From an uncultured Collinsella sp. (GTDB lineage Bacteria; Actinomycetota; Coriobacteriia; Coriobacteriales; Coriobacteriaceae), in assembly GCA_958354105.1 (NCBI GenBank), contig CATWVA010000028.1, positions 1-21,795 of the forward strand: a stretch of DNA of 21,795 bases, read 5' to 3'. A program made the position numbers and the translations under genes. Below the pieces are notes generated by a model that worked only from the letters and a program-made list of their open reading frames with translations, was not told the DNA's origin and made no database searches. Every line of letters starts with the position of its first letter. The stretch's first letter is position 1. Of the stretch, positions 1-6,507 are shown in pieces.

Positions 1-10
1 GATATCGACC

Positions 11-64
11 GTTTAACTGTTTAGAAGTGTTTATTCGAGGTCATTAGCACTAGCTCGCTTAAAC
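11..64. promoter_or_regulatory. Cluster of GTTTA/TAAAC motifs upstream of the antiterminator gene
   Basis: GTTTA occurs at 11-15, 19-23 and 29-33, and TAAAC at 60-64. The same pentamer forms palindromes in front of the second PTS gene (18223-18558), so a shared regulator is possible. No convincing -35/-10 pair was found here. The motif is short and AT-rich, so chance is a real alternative. Confidence 0.3.
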
Positions 65-65
65 T

Positions 66-96
66 AGTCCTCAGAGTGATATTCAGGCAAGGCTCC
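66..96 (+). promoter_or_regulatory. Possible RAT antiterminator site
   Basis: BglG/LicT proteins bind a roughly 30-nt RNA (RAT) that overlaps the left arm of a terminator and usually ends in CAGGCAAAACC. Here CAGGCAAGGC at about 85-94 resembles that 3' half and overlaps the terminator arm starting at 89. The 5' half does not match the usual GGATTGTTACTG. The position is right but the sequence match is partial. Confidence 0.3.
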
Positions 97-155
97 TGAA
101 GCAGCATCTGTCGACATTGATTGTCGGATTCTGCTTCGGGAGCCTTGTTCTGTTT
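89..155 (+). terminator. Leader terminator before the antiterminator gene
   Basis: A 16-bp stem (89-104 with 131-146, one G-U pair) encloses a 26-nt loop that has its own small stem (112-116 with 122-126). It is followed by TTGTTCTGTTT. It lies just before the RBS at 157-163. This is the layout expected for autoregulated antitermination by the protein encoded next. Confidence 0.75.
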
Positions 156-167
156 AGGGGGGGACAC

Positions 168-1007
168 ATGGAAATTGTTAAACGAATTAATACCAGCGCT
201 GTCCTCTGCGTCGATGGAAATGGCAGACAGTTGGTTGCATTCGGCCGTGGTCTGGGGTTTAAGAATGTCGGAGACGAGGTCCCTCTTTCGGAGATTCAAC
301 GAACGTTTTATAACGTTAGCTCTCGCTACATCGCTCTCGTTGACGAGGTCCCCGACGAGCTTCTCGAGCTTACCTCGGATGTTATTGATATGTCGACAGG
401 TTTGCTGTCTTATGAGGTGAGCCCTAATTTGCCGTTTATCCTTGCGGACCATATCGCGTATGCGGTTAAGCGCAAAGAGCAACATATCGTTGTCCGCATG
501 CCTTTATCGTTTGATGTCCGCCAACAATATCCCGTCGAATTTAGAATCGGCGAGTATGCACTTAAGATAATCAGGAAACGTCTTAACGTTAGGCTTCCAG
601 CTCATGAGGCAGTTGGAATTGCCATGGCGTTTATCAATAACATGGCCGATTCGGACTCATGCGAAGTAGTTAAAGAGTTTAGCGCGGATATCTACGATCG
701 TGTTCTGGAGGAGTCAACCGTTGCTGTTGAAAATCGGCTTGGCATTCAAGTTGATCGGGAAGGTTTCGATTACGCAAGGTTCGCAACCCATCTTCAGTAC
801 TTATTCAATAGGTTGAACTCTGGCGAAAGCATCGTGAGCGACAACCGCAAGATGTACCTCTCGCTCAAAAAAGAATATCCGGTGGCATCAATGTGCGCCG
901 ATGATATTGCTTCTGTTCTCAGCCGACTGACGGGGCGGGAACTTATAGACGAAGAAAGACTCTACCTCATGATGCACATCAATCGAATTGCATCGAAAAC
1001 AAGGTAA
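168..1007 (+). CDS. BglG/LicT-family transcription antiterminator (CAT-PRD-PRD)
   Basis: RNA-binding antiterminator that, in this family, stabilises a RAT hairpin and lets transcription proceed into PTS genes. Its activity is set by phosphorylation of PRD histidines by PTS proteins. The 279-aa product has the family's usual length: CAT RNA-binding domain at about 1-55 (MEIVKRIN, FGRGLGFKNVGD), PRD1 at about 65-170 and PRD2 at about 171-279. H95 (ADHIAY) in PRD1 and H208 (ATHLQY) and H270 (MMHINR) in PRD2 are kept. The second PRD1 histidine, normally in IALHIVN, is replaced (IAMAFIN, Ala154), which suggests changed phospho-control. The ATG at 168 is chosen because a G-rich RBS (157-163) precedes it and the CAT domain starts there; an upstream in-frame ATG at 117 lies inside the terminator loop. 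The PTS gene follows after 68 nt and is the probable target along with the gene itself. Confidence 0.9.
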   Translation: MEIVKRINTSAVLCVDGNGRQLVAFGRGLGFKNVGDEVPLSEIQRTFYNVSSRYIALVDEVPDELLELTSDVIDMSTGLLSYEVSPNLPFILADHIAYAVKRKEQHIVVRMPLSFDVRQQYPVEFRIGEYALKIIRKRLNVRLPAHEAVGIAMAFINNMADSDSCEVVKEFSADIYDRVLEESTVAVENRLGIQVDREGFDYARFATHLQYLFNRLNSGESIVSDNRKMYLSLKKEYPVASMCADDIASVLSRLTGRELIDEERLYLMMHINRIASKTR

Positions 1008-1014
1008 TTAGTTG

Positions 1015-1033
1015 GCAAAGGCGCGCGCTTTGC
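1015..1033 (+). other. Small intercistronic hairpin
   Basis: GCAAAG at 1015-1020 pairs with CTTTGC at 1028-1033 around a 7-nt GC loop. No T-run follows, so it is not a convincing terminator. It could be a processing or stability hairpin between the regulator and the permease gene. Confidence 0.35.
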
Positions 1034-1075
1034 TGATGGTTACATATAAAACTCAACATGGGAGAAATGGTATTT

Positions 1076-2446
1076 ATGGCAGATACAACCAAGCTCGCTG
1101 CCGAGATTCTCGAGATGGTGGGCGGCGCAGACAACGTTACATTTGTAGCTCACTGCATGACTCGTTTAAGGTTCAACCTTAAGGACGAAAGCATCGTAGA
1201 CGATGCAAAAGTCAAGGCGATTGATGGCGTGATCGACATTCGCCATTCCGCGGGGCAATATCAGGTGATTGTGGGACCTAAGGTCGATAAGGTCTATGAA
1301 ATCGTTGCCAAGGAAACCGGGATTGATGCCGGAGATTCCGAGGCAAGCGAAGGAGAGACTAAGGGCTTTCTGGGAAAGCTAATGAAGCTCATCAGCGGCA
1401 TCATGATGCCCGTTCTTCCTGCCTTGATCGCATGCGGAATGATAAACGCCGTCCTTAGTATTCTGACGACGGCGGGTGCTGTTTCCGCCGAGAGCGGAAT
1501 ATACACTCTGCTGTACGGCATGGGAAATGCCTGCATGTATTTTCTGCCCGTTCTTGTCGGATCATCTGCTGCTCAGTTCTTTGGAACCGATCGATATATC
1601 GGTGCGGTACTCGGTGCAATCCTGATTTATCCGACTTTCGTTGCTGCGGCCGGAGCGGGCGATGCGCTGGATTTGCTCGGCATGAAGTTCACAATGGTGA
1701 GCTATTCCTCCACGGTGTTTCCTGCTATCGTGGCGGCTTGGTTCGCATCCGTTCTTAATAAGTGGCTGCGGGCGGTTCTTCCCGATGTTGTGGCATTTGC
1801 GCTCGTCCCGTTCCTGACGGTTGCTGTTGCCGCCCCCGTCTCGCTCCTTGTGATCGGCCCCGTTATTCAGCAGGCGAGCTCTTTGCTTGCGACTGCAGTG
1901 CTGGCGGTCTATCAGTTCAGCCCCGTCCTTTGCGGCGTTATTCTCGGGCCGATATTCGGTCTCGTTATGATCCCCCTTGGACTCCATTGGGCCCTGATCG
2001 TGCTTTCCATCAACAATATTATGACCGTCGGCTCCGATCCTATCCTTGGACTTCTCTGCTGCAGCATGGGTGTTGTCGGCGCTTGTTTGGCGTTTGCCCT
2101 CCGCTCGAAGGACCCGAGTGAAAAGAGTCTTGGGTTCAGCTGTGCCATTACGGGCTTTTTCGGGATTACGGAACCGGCGCTGTACGGCATCATCTTGGAG
2201 CACAAGAAGATCATTATCGCTTCCATGGTCGCCGGAGCAATCAGTGCTGTTATCCCGGCGATTTTCAACACCTGTACGTTCGTTATGACGTCGAGCGGCA
2301 TTTTTAGCTTCCCCGGTTATATGGATCCTTCTGGTGATATGAGCAGCCTCATCGGCGCAATTCTTTGCAATGTCGTCGGTTTAATTCTTAACTTCGTTCT
2401 CGTTTACATCCTGTATCGCCCTGATGAAGAGGCAGTAGTGGAGTAG
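1076..2446 (+). CDS. PTS beta-glucoside-type EIIBC permease (no EIIA domain)
   Basis: Membrane permease of the glucose/beta-glucoside PTS superfamily that imports and phosphorylates a sugar. Residues 1-80 are the EIIB domain, with the phospho-accepting Cys27 in CMTRLR. Residues about 100-450 are the EIIC domain, with many membrane segments, LGLHW at 301-305 and the sugar-site motif GITEPALYG at 363-371. The product is 456 aa, against about 610-630 for BglF-type IIBCA proteins; the C-terminal EIIA domain is absent, so phosphate must come from a separate EIIA. The ATG at 1076 is preferred: GGGAGA at 1060-1065 is well spaced from it and the protein then aligns with the second permease of this window. 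ATGs at 1058 and 1067 are alternatives. The LicT-type neighbour points to a beta-glucoside-like substrate; the exact sugar cannot be read from sequence. Confidence 0.9.
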   Translation: MADTTKLAAEILEMVGGADNVTFVAHCMTRLRFNLKDESIVDDAKVKAIDGVIDIRHSAGQYQVIVGPKVDKVYEIVAKETGIDAGDSEASEGETKGFLGKLMKLISGIMMPVLPALIACGMINAVLSILTTAGAVSAESGIYTLLYGMGNACMYFLPVLVGSSAAQFFGTDRYIGAVLGAILIYPTFVAAAGAGDALDLLGMKFTMVSYSSTVFPAIVAAWFASVLNKWLRAVLPDVVAFALVPFLTVAVAAPVSLLVIGPVIQQASSLLATAVLAVYQFSPVLCGVILGPIFGLVMIPLGLHWALIVLSINNIMTVGSDPILGLLCCSMGVVGACLAFALRSKDPSEKSLGFSCAITGFFGITEPALYGIILEHKKIIIASMVAGAISAVIPAIFNTCTFVMTSSGIFSFPGYMDPSGDMSSLIGAILCNVVGLILNFVLVYILYRPDEEAVVE

Positions 2447-2466
2447 ACAATTATTTGGGATGTAAG

Positions 2467-2537
2467 CTGCCGAAAACCCCGCGGCAGATTGCATGTGGTG
2501 GGCTTGCCGTTGATTCACGCGAGCCCACCCTCATTTT
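2467..2537 (+). terminator. Terminator-like hairpins after the PTS gene
   Basis: An 11-bp stem (2497-2507 with 2519-2529, one G-U pair) is followed by CTCATTTTT. A smaller hairpin, CTGCCG (2467-2472) with CGGCAG (2482-2487), lies just upstream. Read-through into the hydrolase gene 15 nt later remains possible, since no separate promoter is evident there. Confidence 0.6.
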
Positions 2538-2551
2538 TGGAGTGACTAGCT

Positions 2552-3532
2552 ATGACAATTACAGCCGATATGACGTTTGGCGAAATCGCGCTCCTTCCTG
2601 AGTTCGCTGGCTTTGGCGAGCACCTTATGCTTTGCCGGCCTTCAACTTGGGAGCGCATGTGGAATAAACCCATCGTGTCTCATATGAATTCTGATGCTAA
2701 TCCATATGAAACTACTCGCGTTTTGCGTGGATTGAATCGGATTGTCGAGCTCGTGGATGACGGGAGGCAAGTTGCCTACGATATATGGGATGAAGCCGAC
2801 TGCATCCGTGATCCGACTCGACGCAACACGAAACTGTTCTTCTTTCCCGGGAGACCCGGGGCTCCCTTTATCATTGCGGTTTCGGGCGGAGGTTATCAGA
2901 GCGTTTGTCATCAAATGGAAGGCTTTCCCGTTGCCCCCGAGCTCAACGATGCGGGCTATAACGTGTTCGTGCTGTCATACAGGGTGAGGGTCGAGCCTTT
3001 GATGCCGCGTCCAATCGACGATTTAAATCGAGCTGTCCGTTTTGTCTTCGAGAATTCAGCGAAATTTAATGTCGCAAAAAGTTATGCAGTTATCGGCTTT
3101 TCTGCTGGTGCGCATTTAACTGCCGAGTGGGGGACGGACAACAAGGGATTTGCGTCCTACGGATGCGAGGCACCCAAAGCCTTGGTCCTGTGTTATGCAC
3201 CGATTGATCTTCGTGGCTTTGAGAACGCATCAGACAATAGATTTCTTGATTCGGTGTGCGGCGGGGCTGGTCGCGACTCGCTCGATGATTTCTGTATTAA
3301 TCAGCATGTGTGGGAGCAGTATCCTCCGACATATCTTTGGCAATGCGCTGACGATGATATTGTATCGCCCGACAATTATGAAAAGATGGTCGATGCTCTG
3401 GATGCAGCTGGAGTACACCATGAGGGAGTCATGTATTCAGAAGGGGGGCACGCATTGATGAAGCCCCATGCGCCGGAGACCGACTACTGGTGTATGAGCG
3501 TTATTGAGTTTCTTAAAGATTATCTCGACTAG
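2552..3532 (+). CDS. Alpha/beta hydrolase, acetyl-esterase/BD-FAE-like
   Basis: Predicted cytoplasmic serine hydrolase of the alpha/beta fold, similar in layout to Aes/BD-FAE-type carbohydrate esterases. The core (about 100-326) shows an oxyanion-region SGGGYQ at 111-116, the nucleophile elbow GFSAGAH with Ser184, an acid-loop Asp (268 or 269, ADDDIVSP) and the catalytic His300 in GGHAL. The N-terminal 90 residues are an extension I do not recognise. There is no signal peptide. GGAG at 2539-2542 supports the start. It follows the PTS gene in the same direction, so removal of acyl groups from an imported glycoside is a reasonable inference. A peptidase or a lipid esterase cannot be excluded. 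Base composition resembles the two upstream genes and is more AT-rich than the genes after it. Confidence 0.8.
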   Translation: MTITADMTFGEIALLPEFAGFGEHLMLCRPSTWERMWNKPIVSHMNSDANPYETTRVLRGLNRIVELVDDGRQVAYDIWDEADCIRDPTRRNTKLFFFPGRPGAPFIIAVSGGGYQSVCHQMEGFPVAPELNDAGYNVFVLSYRVRVEPLMPRPIDDLNRAVRFVFENSAKFNVAKSYAVIGFSAGAHLTAEWGTDNKGFASYGCEAPKALVLCYAPIDLRGFENASDNRFLDSVCGGAGRDSLDDFCINQHVWEQYPPTYLWQCADDDIVSPDNYEKMVDALDAAGVHHEGVMYSEGGHALMKPHAPETDYWCMSVIEFLKDYLD

Positions 3533-3610
3533 GAAGCTGCATGTCGCTTTTTGAGCGGGTGATTTCGTCATGCAATGTTTTCGGTATTGATCGTGGTCGT
3601 GGATGAATGA

Positions 3611-3656
3611 TGTTCTAGAATGTTCATACTGTCACATAAACGAACAGGAGCGAACA
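3611..3656 (+). promoter_or_regulatory. Double TGTTC/GAACA inverted repeat covering the RBS
   Basis: TGTTC occurs at 3611 and 3621, and its complement GAACA at 3642 and 3652, each pair exactly 10 nt apart. In RNA the arms could pair, placing the RBS core AGGAG in the internal loop just before ATG 3656. In DNA the same symmetry would suit a dimeric repressor. Nothing else stands out in 3533-3655. Confidence 0.35.
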
Positions 3657-4300
3657 TGCATATCTACTCTGTATCAGATCCCGAGTTCAAATCCTATGGT
3701 CGCGTGTGGGACGACGTGCCGTCCAACCTGACCGCCCCGCTTGTCGAGGCGCTTGCGGCTACTCCCATTCCCGAGGGCACCAAGTACGTGGCCTCCGCAC
3801 CCGAGCTCGAGCAGGTTGAGGGTGTCGACACGCTCGGCCTGCTCATGTACGGCGGCCGTCCGTTCCAGCCGGGCTGGTGCAACGGCCACAACACGCGCCT
3901 CAACTGTCTGGAGTATCACCGTGCCAGTGAGTTTAATTTGGGCGCGCGCGACTTTATTCTGCTGCTGGCCAAGCGCGAGCAAATTGTCGACGGCAAGCTC
4001 GACACCGCTCAGGTCAAGGCCTTTCGCGCGCCCGCCGGCACGCTCGTCGAGGTTTACGCCACCACGCTTCACTACACGCCCTGCATGGTCGACGACGGCG
4101 GCTTTCAGGTGATGGTGGCGCTGCCGGCGGGCACCAACGGCCCGCGCCCCGAGGCTGCAGCCGACATGCCTGCCGCCGGTGACAGCTACTGCTACTGGAA
4201 GGCCGACAAGTGGGTCCTCTGCCACGCCGACAGCCCCAAGGCGGCCGAGGGCGGTTACGTGGGCCTCATCGGCAAAAACCTCGACATCACCTGCGACTAG
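3656..4300 (+). CDS. DUF4867 family protein, probable cupin-like sugar enzyme
   Basis: A 214-aa cytoplasmic protein that I recognise as DUF4867, a family found with PTS and sugar genes whose reaction is not established to my knowledge. Typical family signatures are the N-terminal MHIYSVSDPEFKSYGRV, then CNGHNTRLNCLEYH (75-88) and VEVYATTLHYTPC (131-143). His78, Glu86, His88 and His139 could form a cupin-type metal site (inference). The start at 3656 is fixed by AGGAG seven bases upstream and by the family N-terminus; a longer reading from 3620 would run through the inverted repeat. From here on the DNA is clearly GC-richer than in the three genes before. It lies between the esterase and the 6-phospho-beta-glucosidase, which suggests a role in the same sugar route, perhaps as an isomerase. 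Confidence 0.8.
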   Translation: MHIYSVSDPEFKSYGRVWDDVPSNLTAPLVEALAATPIPEGTKYVASAPELEQVEGVDTLGLLMYGGRPFQPGWCNGHNTRLNCLEYHRASEFNLGARDFILLLAKREQIVDGKLDTAQVKAFRAPAGTLVEVYATTLHYTPCMVDDGGFQVMVALPAGTNGPRPEAAADMPAAGDSYCYWKADKWVLCHADSPKAAEGGYVGLIGKNLDITCD

Positions 4301-4309
4301 GGGCTTCCT

Positions 4310-4374
4310 GTTTGTCTCGATCTGTAACATCTAGCGGGCTAAATCGTCTCTACCTGTTACAGATTTAGACAAAC
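4310..4374. repeat. Long inverted repeat, copy 1 (CTGTAAC/GTTACAG family)
   Basis: Arms 4310-4328 and 4356-4374 are 19 nt each and match at 17 positions, around a 27-nt loop ending in CTACCT. A second copy with the same loop length follows 22 nt later. There is no T-run, so it is not a standard terminator, though it follows the DUF4867 stop directly. Confidence 0.8.
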
Positions 4375-4395
4375 CGTAGAGGGCTGCCCGAAAGA

Positions 4396-4450
4396 TCTCG
4401 ATCTGTAACACCAGGCCCGGTTTTGGCGGCCTACCTGTTACAGATCGAGA
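4396..4450. repeat. Long inverted repeat, copy 2 (CTGTAAC/GTTACAG family)
   Basis: A perfect 14-bp stem, TCTCGATCTGTAAC (4396-4409) with 4437-4450, encloses a 27-nt loop that ends in CTACCT as in copy 1. The rest of the loop differs. The right arm is followed by ACAAAC, which also borders the arms of copy 1. Confidence 0.8.
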
Positions 4451-4459
4451 CAAACCGGG

Positions 4460-4504
4460 CCCAAACCACCACAAAGGTGCCTGTCCCCTTTGTGGTGGTT
4501 TGGG
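4460..4504. repeat. Perfect 18-bp hairpin
   Basis: Positions 4460-4477 pair without mismatch with 4487-4504 around the 9-nt loop TGCCTGTCC. The stem core is CCAAACCACCACAAAGG. It is purine/pyrimidine-skewed and has no T-run. It looks like a REP-type intergenic palindrome. Region 4505-4586 beyond it holds nothing I recognise. Confidence 0.75.
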
Positions 4505-4586
4505 GCGGCGGTATCAAAAAGTGTCAGACGGGGGCGGCTGCGGGGCGCCTGTGCGCGAAAAGAAGTGTCGGCCTGCGCCGCTGTCG

Positions 4587-4615
4587 TTGAGCAGCGCGCT
4601 GTTTGCGGGGATACT
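4587..4615 (+). promoter_or_regulatory. Sigma-70-type promoter for the GH1 gene
   Basis: TTGAGC (4587-4592), a 17-nt spacer, then GATACT (4610-4615). The expected transcript start at about 4622 leaves a 30-nt leader with AAAGGA at 4639-4644 before ATG 4652. It implies that the glucosidase can be expressed independently of the upstream genes. Confidence 0.5.
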
Positions 4616-4651
4616 GAAGCTACGACAAGCAGCGTATGAAAGGATCGATGT

Positions 4652-6082
4652 ATGGCTTTCCGTAAAGACTTCCTGTGGGGCGGCGCAACGGCTGCCAACC
4701 AGTGCGAGGGTGCCTACAACGTGGACGGCCGTGGCTTGGCCAACGTGGACGTGGCGCCGCACGGCCCCGAGCGCTACGCGGTGGTCTCCGGCCAGCGCAA
4801 GATGCTCGACTTCGAGGACGGTTATTACTACCCCGCGCAGACCGGCATCGATTTCTACCACCACTACAAGGAGGACATCGCCCTCTTTGCCGAGATGGGC
4901 TTTAAGACCTTCCGCATGAGCCTGGCGTGGACCCGCATCTTCCCCAACGGTGACGAGACCGAGCCCAACGAGGCCGGCCTGGCCTTCTACGAGGACGTGT
5001 TCCGCGAGTGCCAGGCGCACGGCATCGAGCCGCTCGTGACCATCACGCACTTCGACTGCCCCGTCCACCTCATCAAGGAGTACGGAGGCTGGCGCAACCG
5101 CAAGCTCATCGACTTCTACAAGAACCTCGCGACCACGATCTTCACCCGCTACAAGGGCCTGGTAAAGTACTGGCTCACCTTTAACGAGATCAATATGATC
5201 TTGCATCTGCCGTTTATGGGTGCCGGTCTGGTCTTTGAGGAGGGCGAGAACAAGGAGGCCGTCGAGTACCTGGCCGCCCACAACGAGCTCGTCGCCAGCG
5301 CTTGGGCAACCAAGATCGCCCACGAAATCGACCCTGAGGTCAAGATCGGCTGCATGCTCGCCGCAGGTAGCTACTACCCCTACAGCTGCCGTCCGGGCGA
5401 TGTGCGCCAGGCGCAGATTGACAACCAGAGCAACTATTTCTTTGTCGACGTCCAGAGCCGCGGCTACTATCCGGCCTATGCCGTCAAGAAGCTCGAGCGT
5501 CTAGGCATCGATGTGGGTATGACGGACGAGGACCGCGAGATCCTGGCCGCCAACACCGTCGACTTCATCAGCTTTAGCTATTACAGCACCCGTTGCTCCG
5601 CCGGTGCCGATAACCCCGATGTCGAGCGCACCCAGGGCAACGCCTTCGCCGGCGCCAAGAATCCCTACCTGCAGGAGAGCCAGTGGGGCTGGGCCATCGA
5701 TCCGCTGGGCTTCCGTATTACGCTCAACGACCTGTACGACCGTTATCAGAAGCCGCTGTTTGTGGTCGAGAACGGCCTGGGCGCCAAGGACGTTGTCGAG
5801 GAGGACGGCTCCATCAACGACGACTACCGTATCGACTTCCTGCGCCAGCATATTGCCGCGATGCGCGATGCGGTGACCGAGGACGGCGTTGACCTGCTGG
5901 GCTACACCACCTGGGGCCCGATCGACCTGGTGTCTGCCGGCACGGGCGAGATGTCCAAGCGCTACGGCTTTATCTATGTCGACCGCGATGATGCGGGCAA
6001 CGGCACCCTCAAGCGTTCCAAAAAGAAGAGCTTTGACTGGTACAAACACGTCATCGAGACGAACGGCGAGGACCTGGCCTAA
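4652..6082 (+). CDS. bglA: GH1 6-phospho-beta-glucosidase
   Basis: Cytoplasmic hydrolase that splits PTS-imported beta-glucosides, phosphorylated at C6, into glucose-6-phosphate and an aglycone or sugar. The 476-aa length is normal for GH1. It starts with the family signature FLWGGATAANQCEGAY. The acid/base is Glu179 in TFNEIN and the nucleophile is Glu373 in VVENGLG. The phospho-sugar site is indicated by Ser428, Lys436 and Tyr438 (SAGTGEMSKRYGF) and the C-terminal KRSKKKSFDWY typical of 6-phospho enzymes. AAAGGA seven bases upstream fixes the start. A strong terminator follows. It probably works downstream of the EIIBC permease at 1076, though repeats and its own promoter separate it from those genes. 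Confidence 0.93.
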   Translation: MAFRKDFLWGGATAANQCEGAYNVDGRGLANVDVAPHGPERYAVVSGQRKMLDFEDGYYYPAQTGIDFYHHYKEDIALFAEMGFKTFRMSLAWTRIFPNGDETEPNEAGLAFYEDVFRECQAHGIEPLVTITHFDCPVHLIKEYGGWRNRKLIDFYKNLATTIFTRYKGLVKYWLTFNEINMILHLPFMGAGLVFEEGENKEAVEYLAAHNELVASAWATKIAHEIDPEVKIGCMLAAGSYYPYSCRPGDVRQAQIDNQSNYFFVDVQSRGYYPAYAVKKLERLGIDVGMTDEDREILAANTVDFISFSYYSTRCSAGADNPDVERTQGNAFAGAKNPYLQESQWGWAIDPLGFRITLNDLYDRYQKPLFVVENGLGAKDVVEEDGSINDDYRIDFLRQHIAAMRDAVTEDGVDLLGYTTWGPIDLVSAGTGEMSKRYGFIYVDRDDAGNGTLKRSKKKSFDWYKHVIETNGEDLA

Positions 6083-6110
6083 GGCTTCCCAACAACCATA
6101 GCCTCCTAAC

Positions 6111-6151
6111 CAAAACGCCCGGCGAGCAGTTAATGCCCGCCGGGCGTTTTG
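6111..6151 (+). terminator. Rho-independent terminator of the GH1 gene
   Basis: A 14-bp perfect stem (6111-6124 with 6138-6151) with GC core GCCCGGCG and A/T flanks, ending in CGTTTTGTT. The symmetry would also let it work on the opposite strand. Confidence 0.9.
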
Positions 6152-6168
6152 TTAAAAGAAGTGAAAGC

Positions 6169-6196
6169 ACTCATTGGGGACGTACTTAAATGAGTG
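6169..6196. repeat. Short repeat with CATTGGGGACGTACTTAAATGAG core
   Basis: The unit beginning ACTCATTGGGGACGTACTTA has complementary ends (ACTCATT and AATGAGT). It recurs at 15037-15061, inverted at 15068-15092, and as a variant at 6312-6340. It directly precedes the 107-nt repeat copy A, just as the inverted unit precedes copy B. Confidence 0.75.
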
Positions 6197-6303
6197 CCCG
6201 CAGAATGAGAGTGGATAATCTCCCGTTTTTAGCCTGTTTGTGGGCTCAAAGTGGGAGATTATCCACTCTCGCCATTTGGGCGTCCAAAAATCCTCGCTCG
6301 TTT
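6197..6303. repeat. 107-nt structured repeat, copy A
   Basis: Matches 15096-15202 at 100 of 107 positions without gaps. It contains a perfect 18-bp stem, GAGAGTGGATAATCTCCC (6207-6224) with 6253-6270, around a 28-nt loop that holds a smaller AGCC/GGCT stem. All seven differences lie outside the 18-bp arms. No coding sense was found. It occupies the gap between the GH1 terminator and the signalling operon. Confidence 0.85.
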
Positions 6304-6311
6304 TGTCTTAG

Positions 6312-6340
6312 TCATTGGGGACGTTCTTAAACGACTAGTC
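6312..6340. repeat. Variant short repeat ending in GACTAGTC
   Basis: TCATTGGGGACGTTCTTAAA at 6312 is a diverged copy of the unit at 6169 and ends with the palindrome GACTAGTC (6333-6340). The same GACTAGTC precedes the related unit at 15031. Further on, GGGACATGTGGCCC (6373-6386) resembles GGGACACATGGCCC at 15011-15024. The rest of 6341-6507 holds a GGCCC/GGGCC hairpin near 6382-6398 and no clear promoter. Confidence 0.6.
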
Positions 6341-6507
6341 GCTGGCGACGTCCCTCGCCGTCGGCGGATTTTGGGACATGTGGCCCGCTTTTTGGGCCTG
6401 CCTGTCGGTACACTAAAAGCACTATGGGTACCCGCGCACGACATATCGGCCACGCGGCCGTCCGATCCGCGCCCGTAGCGGATCCCAGGGGCGGCAGGCT
6501 CTTCGCT

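Noticed and set aside
21..485. 154-codon open frame on the minus strand at the left edge
   Set aside because: It runs through the leader terminator and antisense to the antiterminator gene, with no RBS or domain.
4310..4450. tRNA or riboswitch
   Set aside because: The stems are long and simple with no cloverleaf, no conserved aptamer core and no T-run; inverted-repeat elements explain them better.
4310..4450. CRISPR array
   Set aside because: There are only two units, each palindromic, and no regular spacer series or cas genes.
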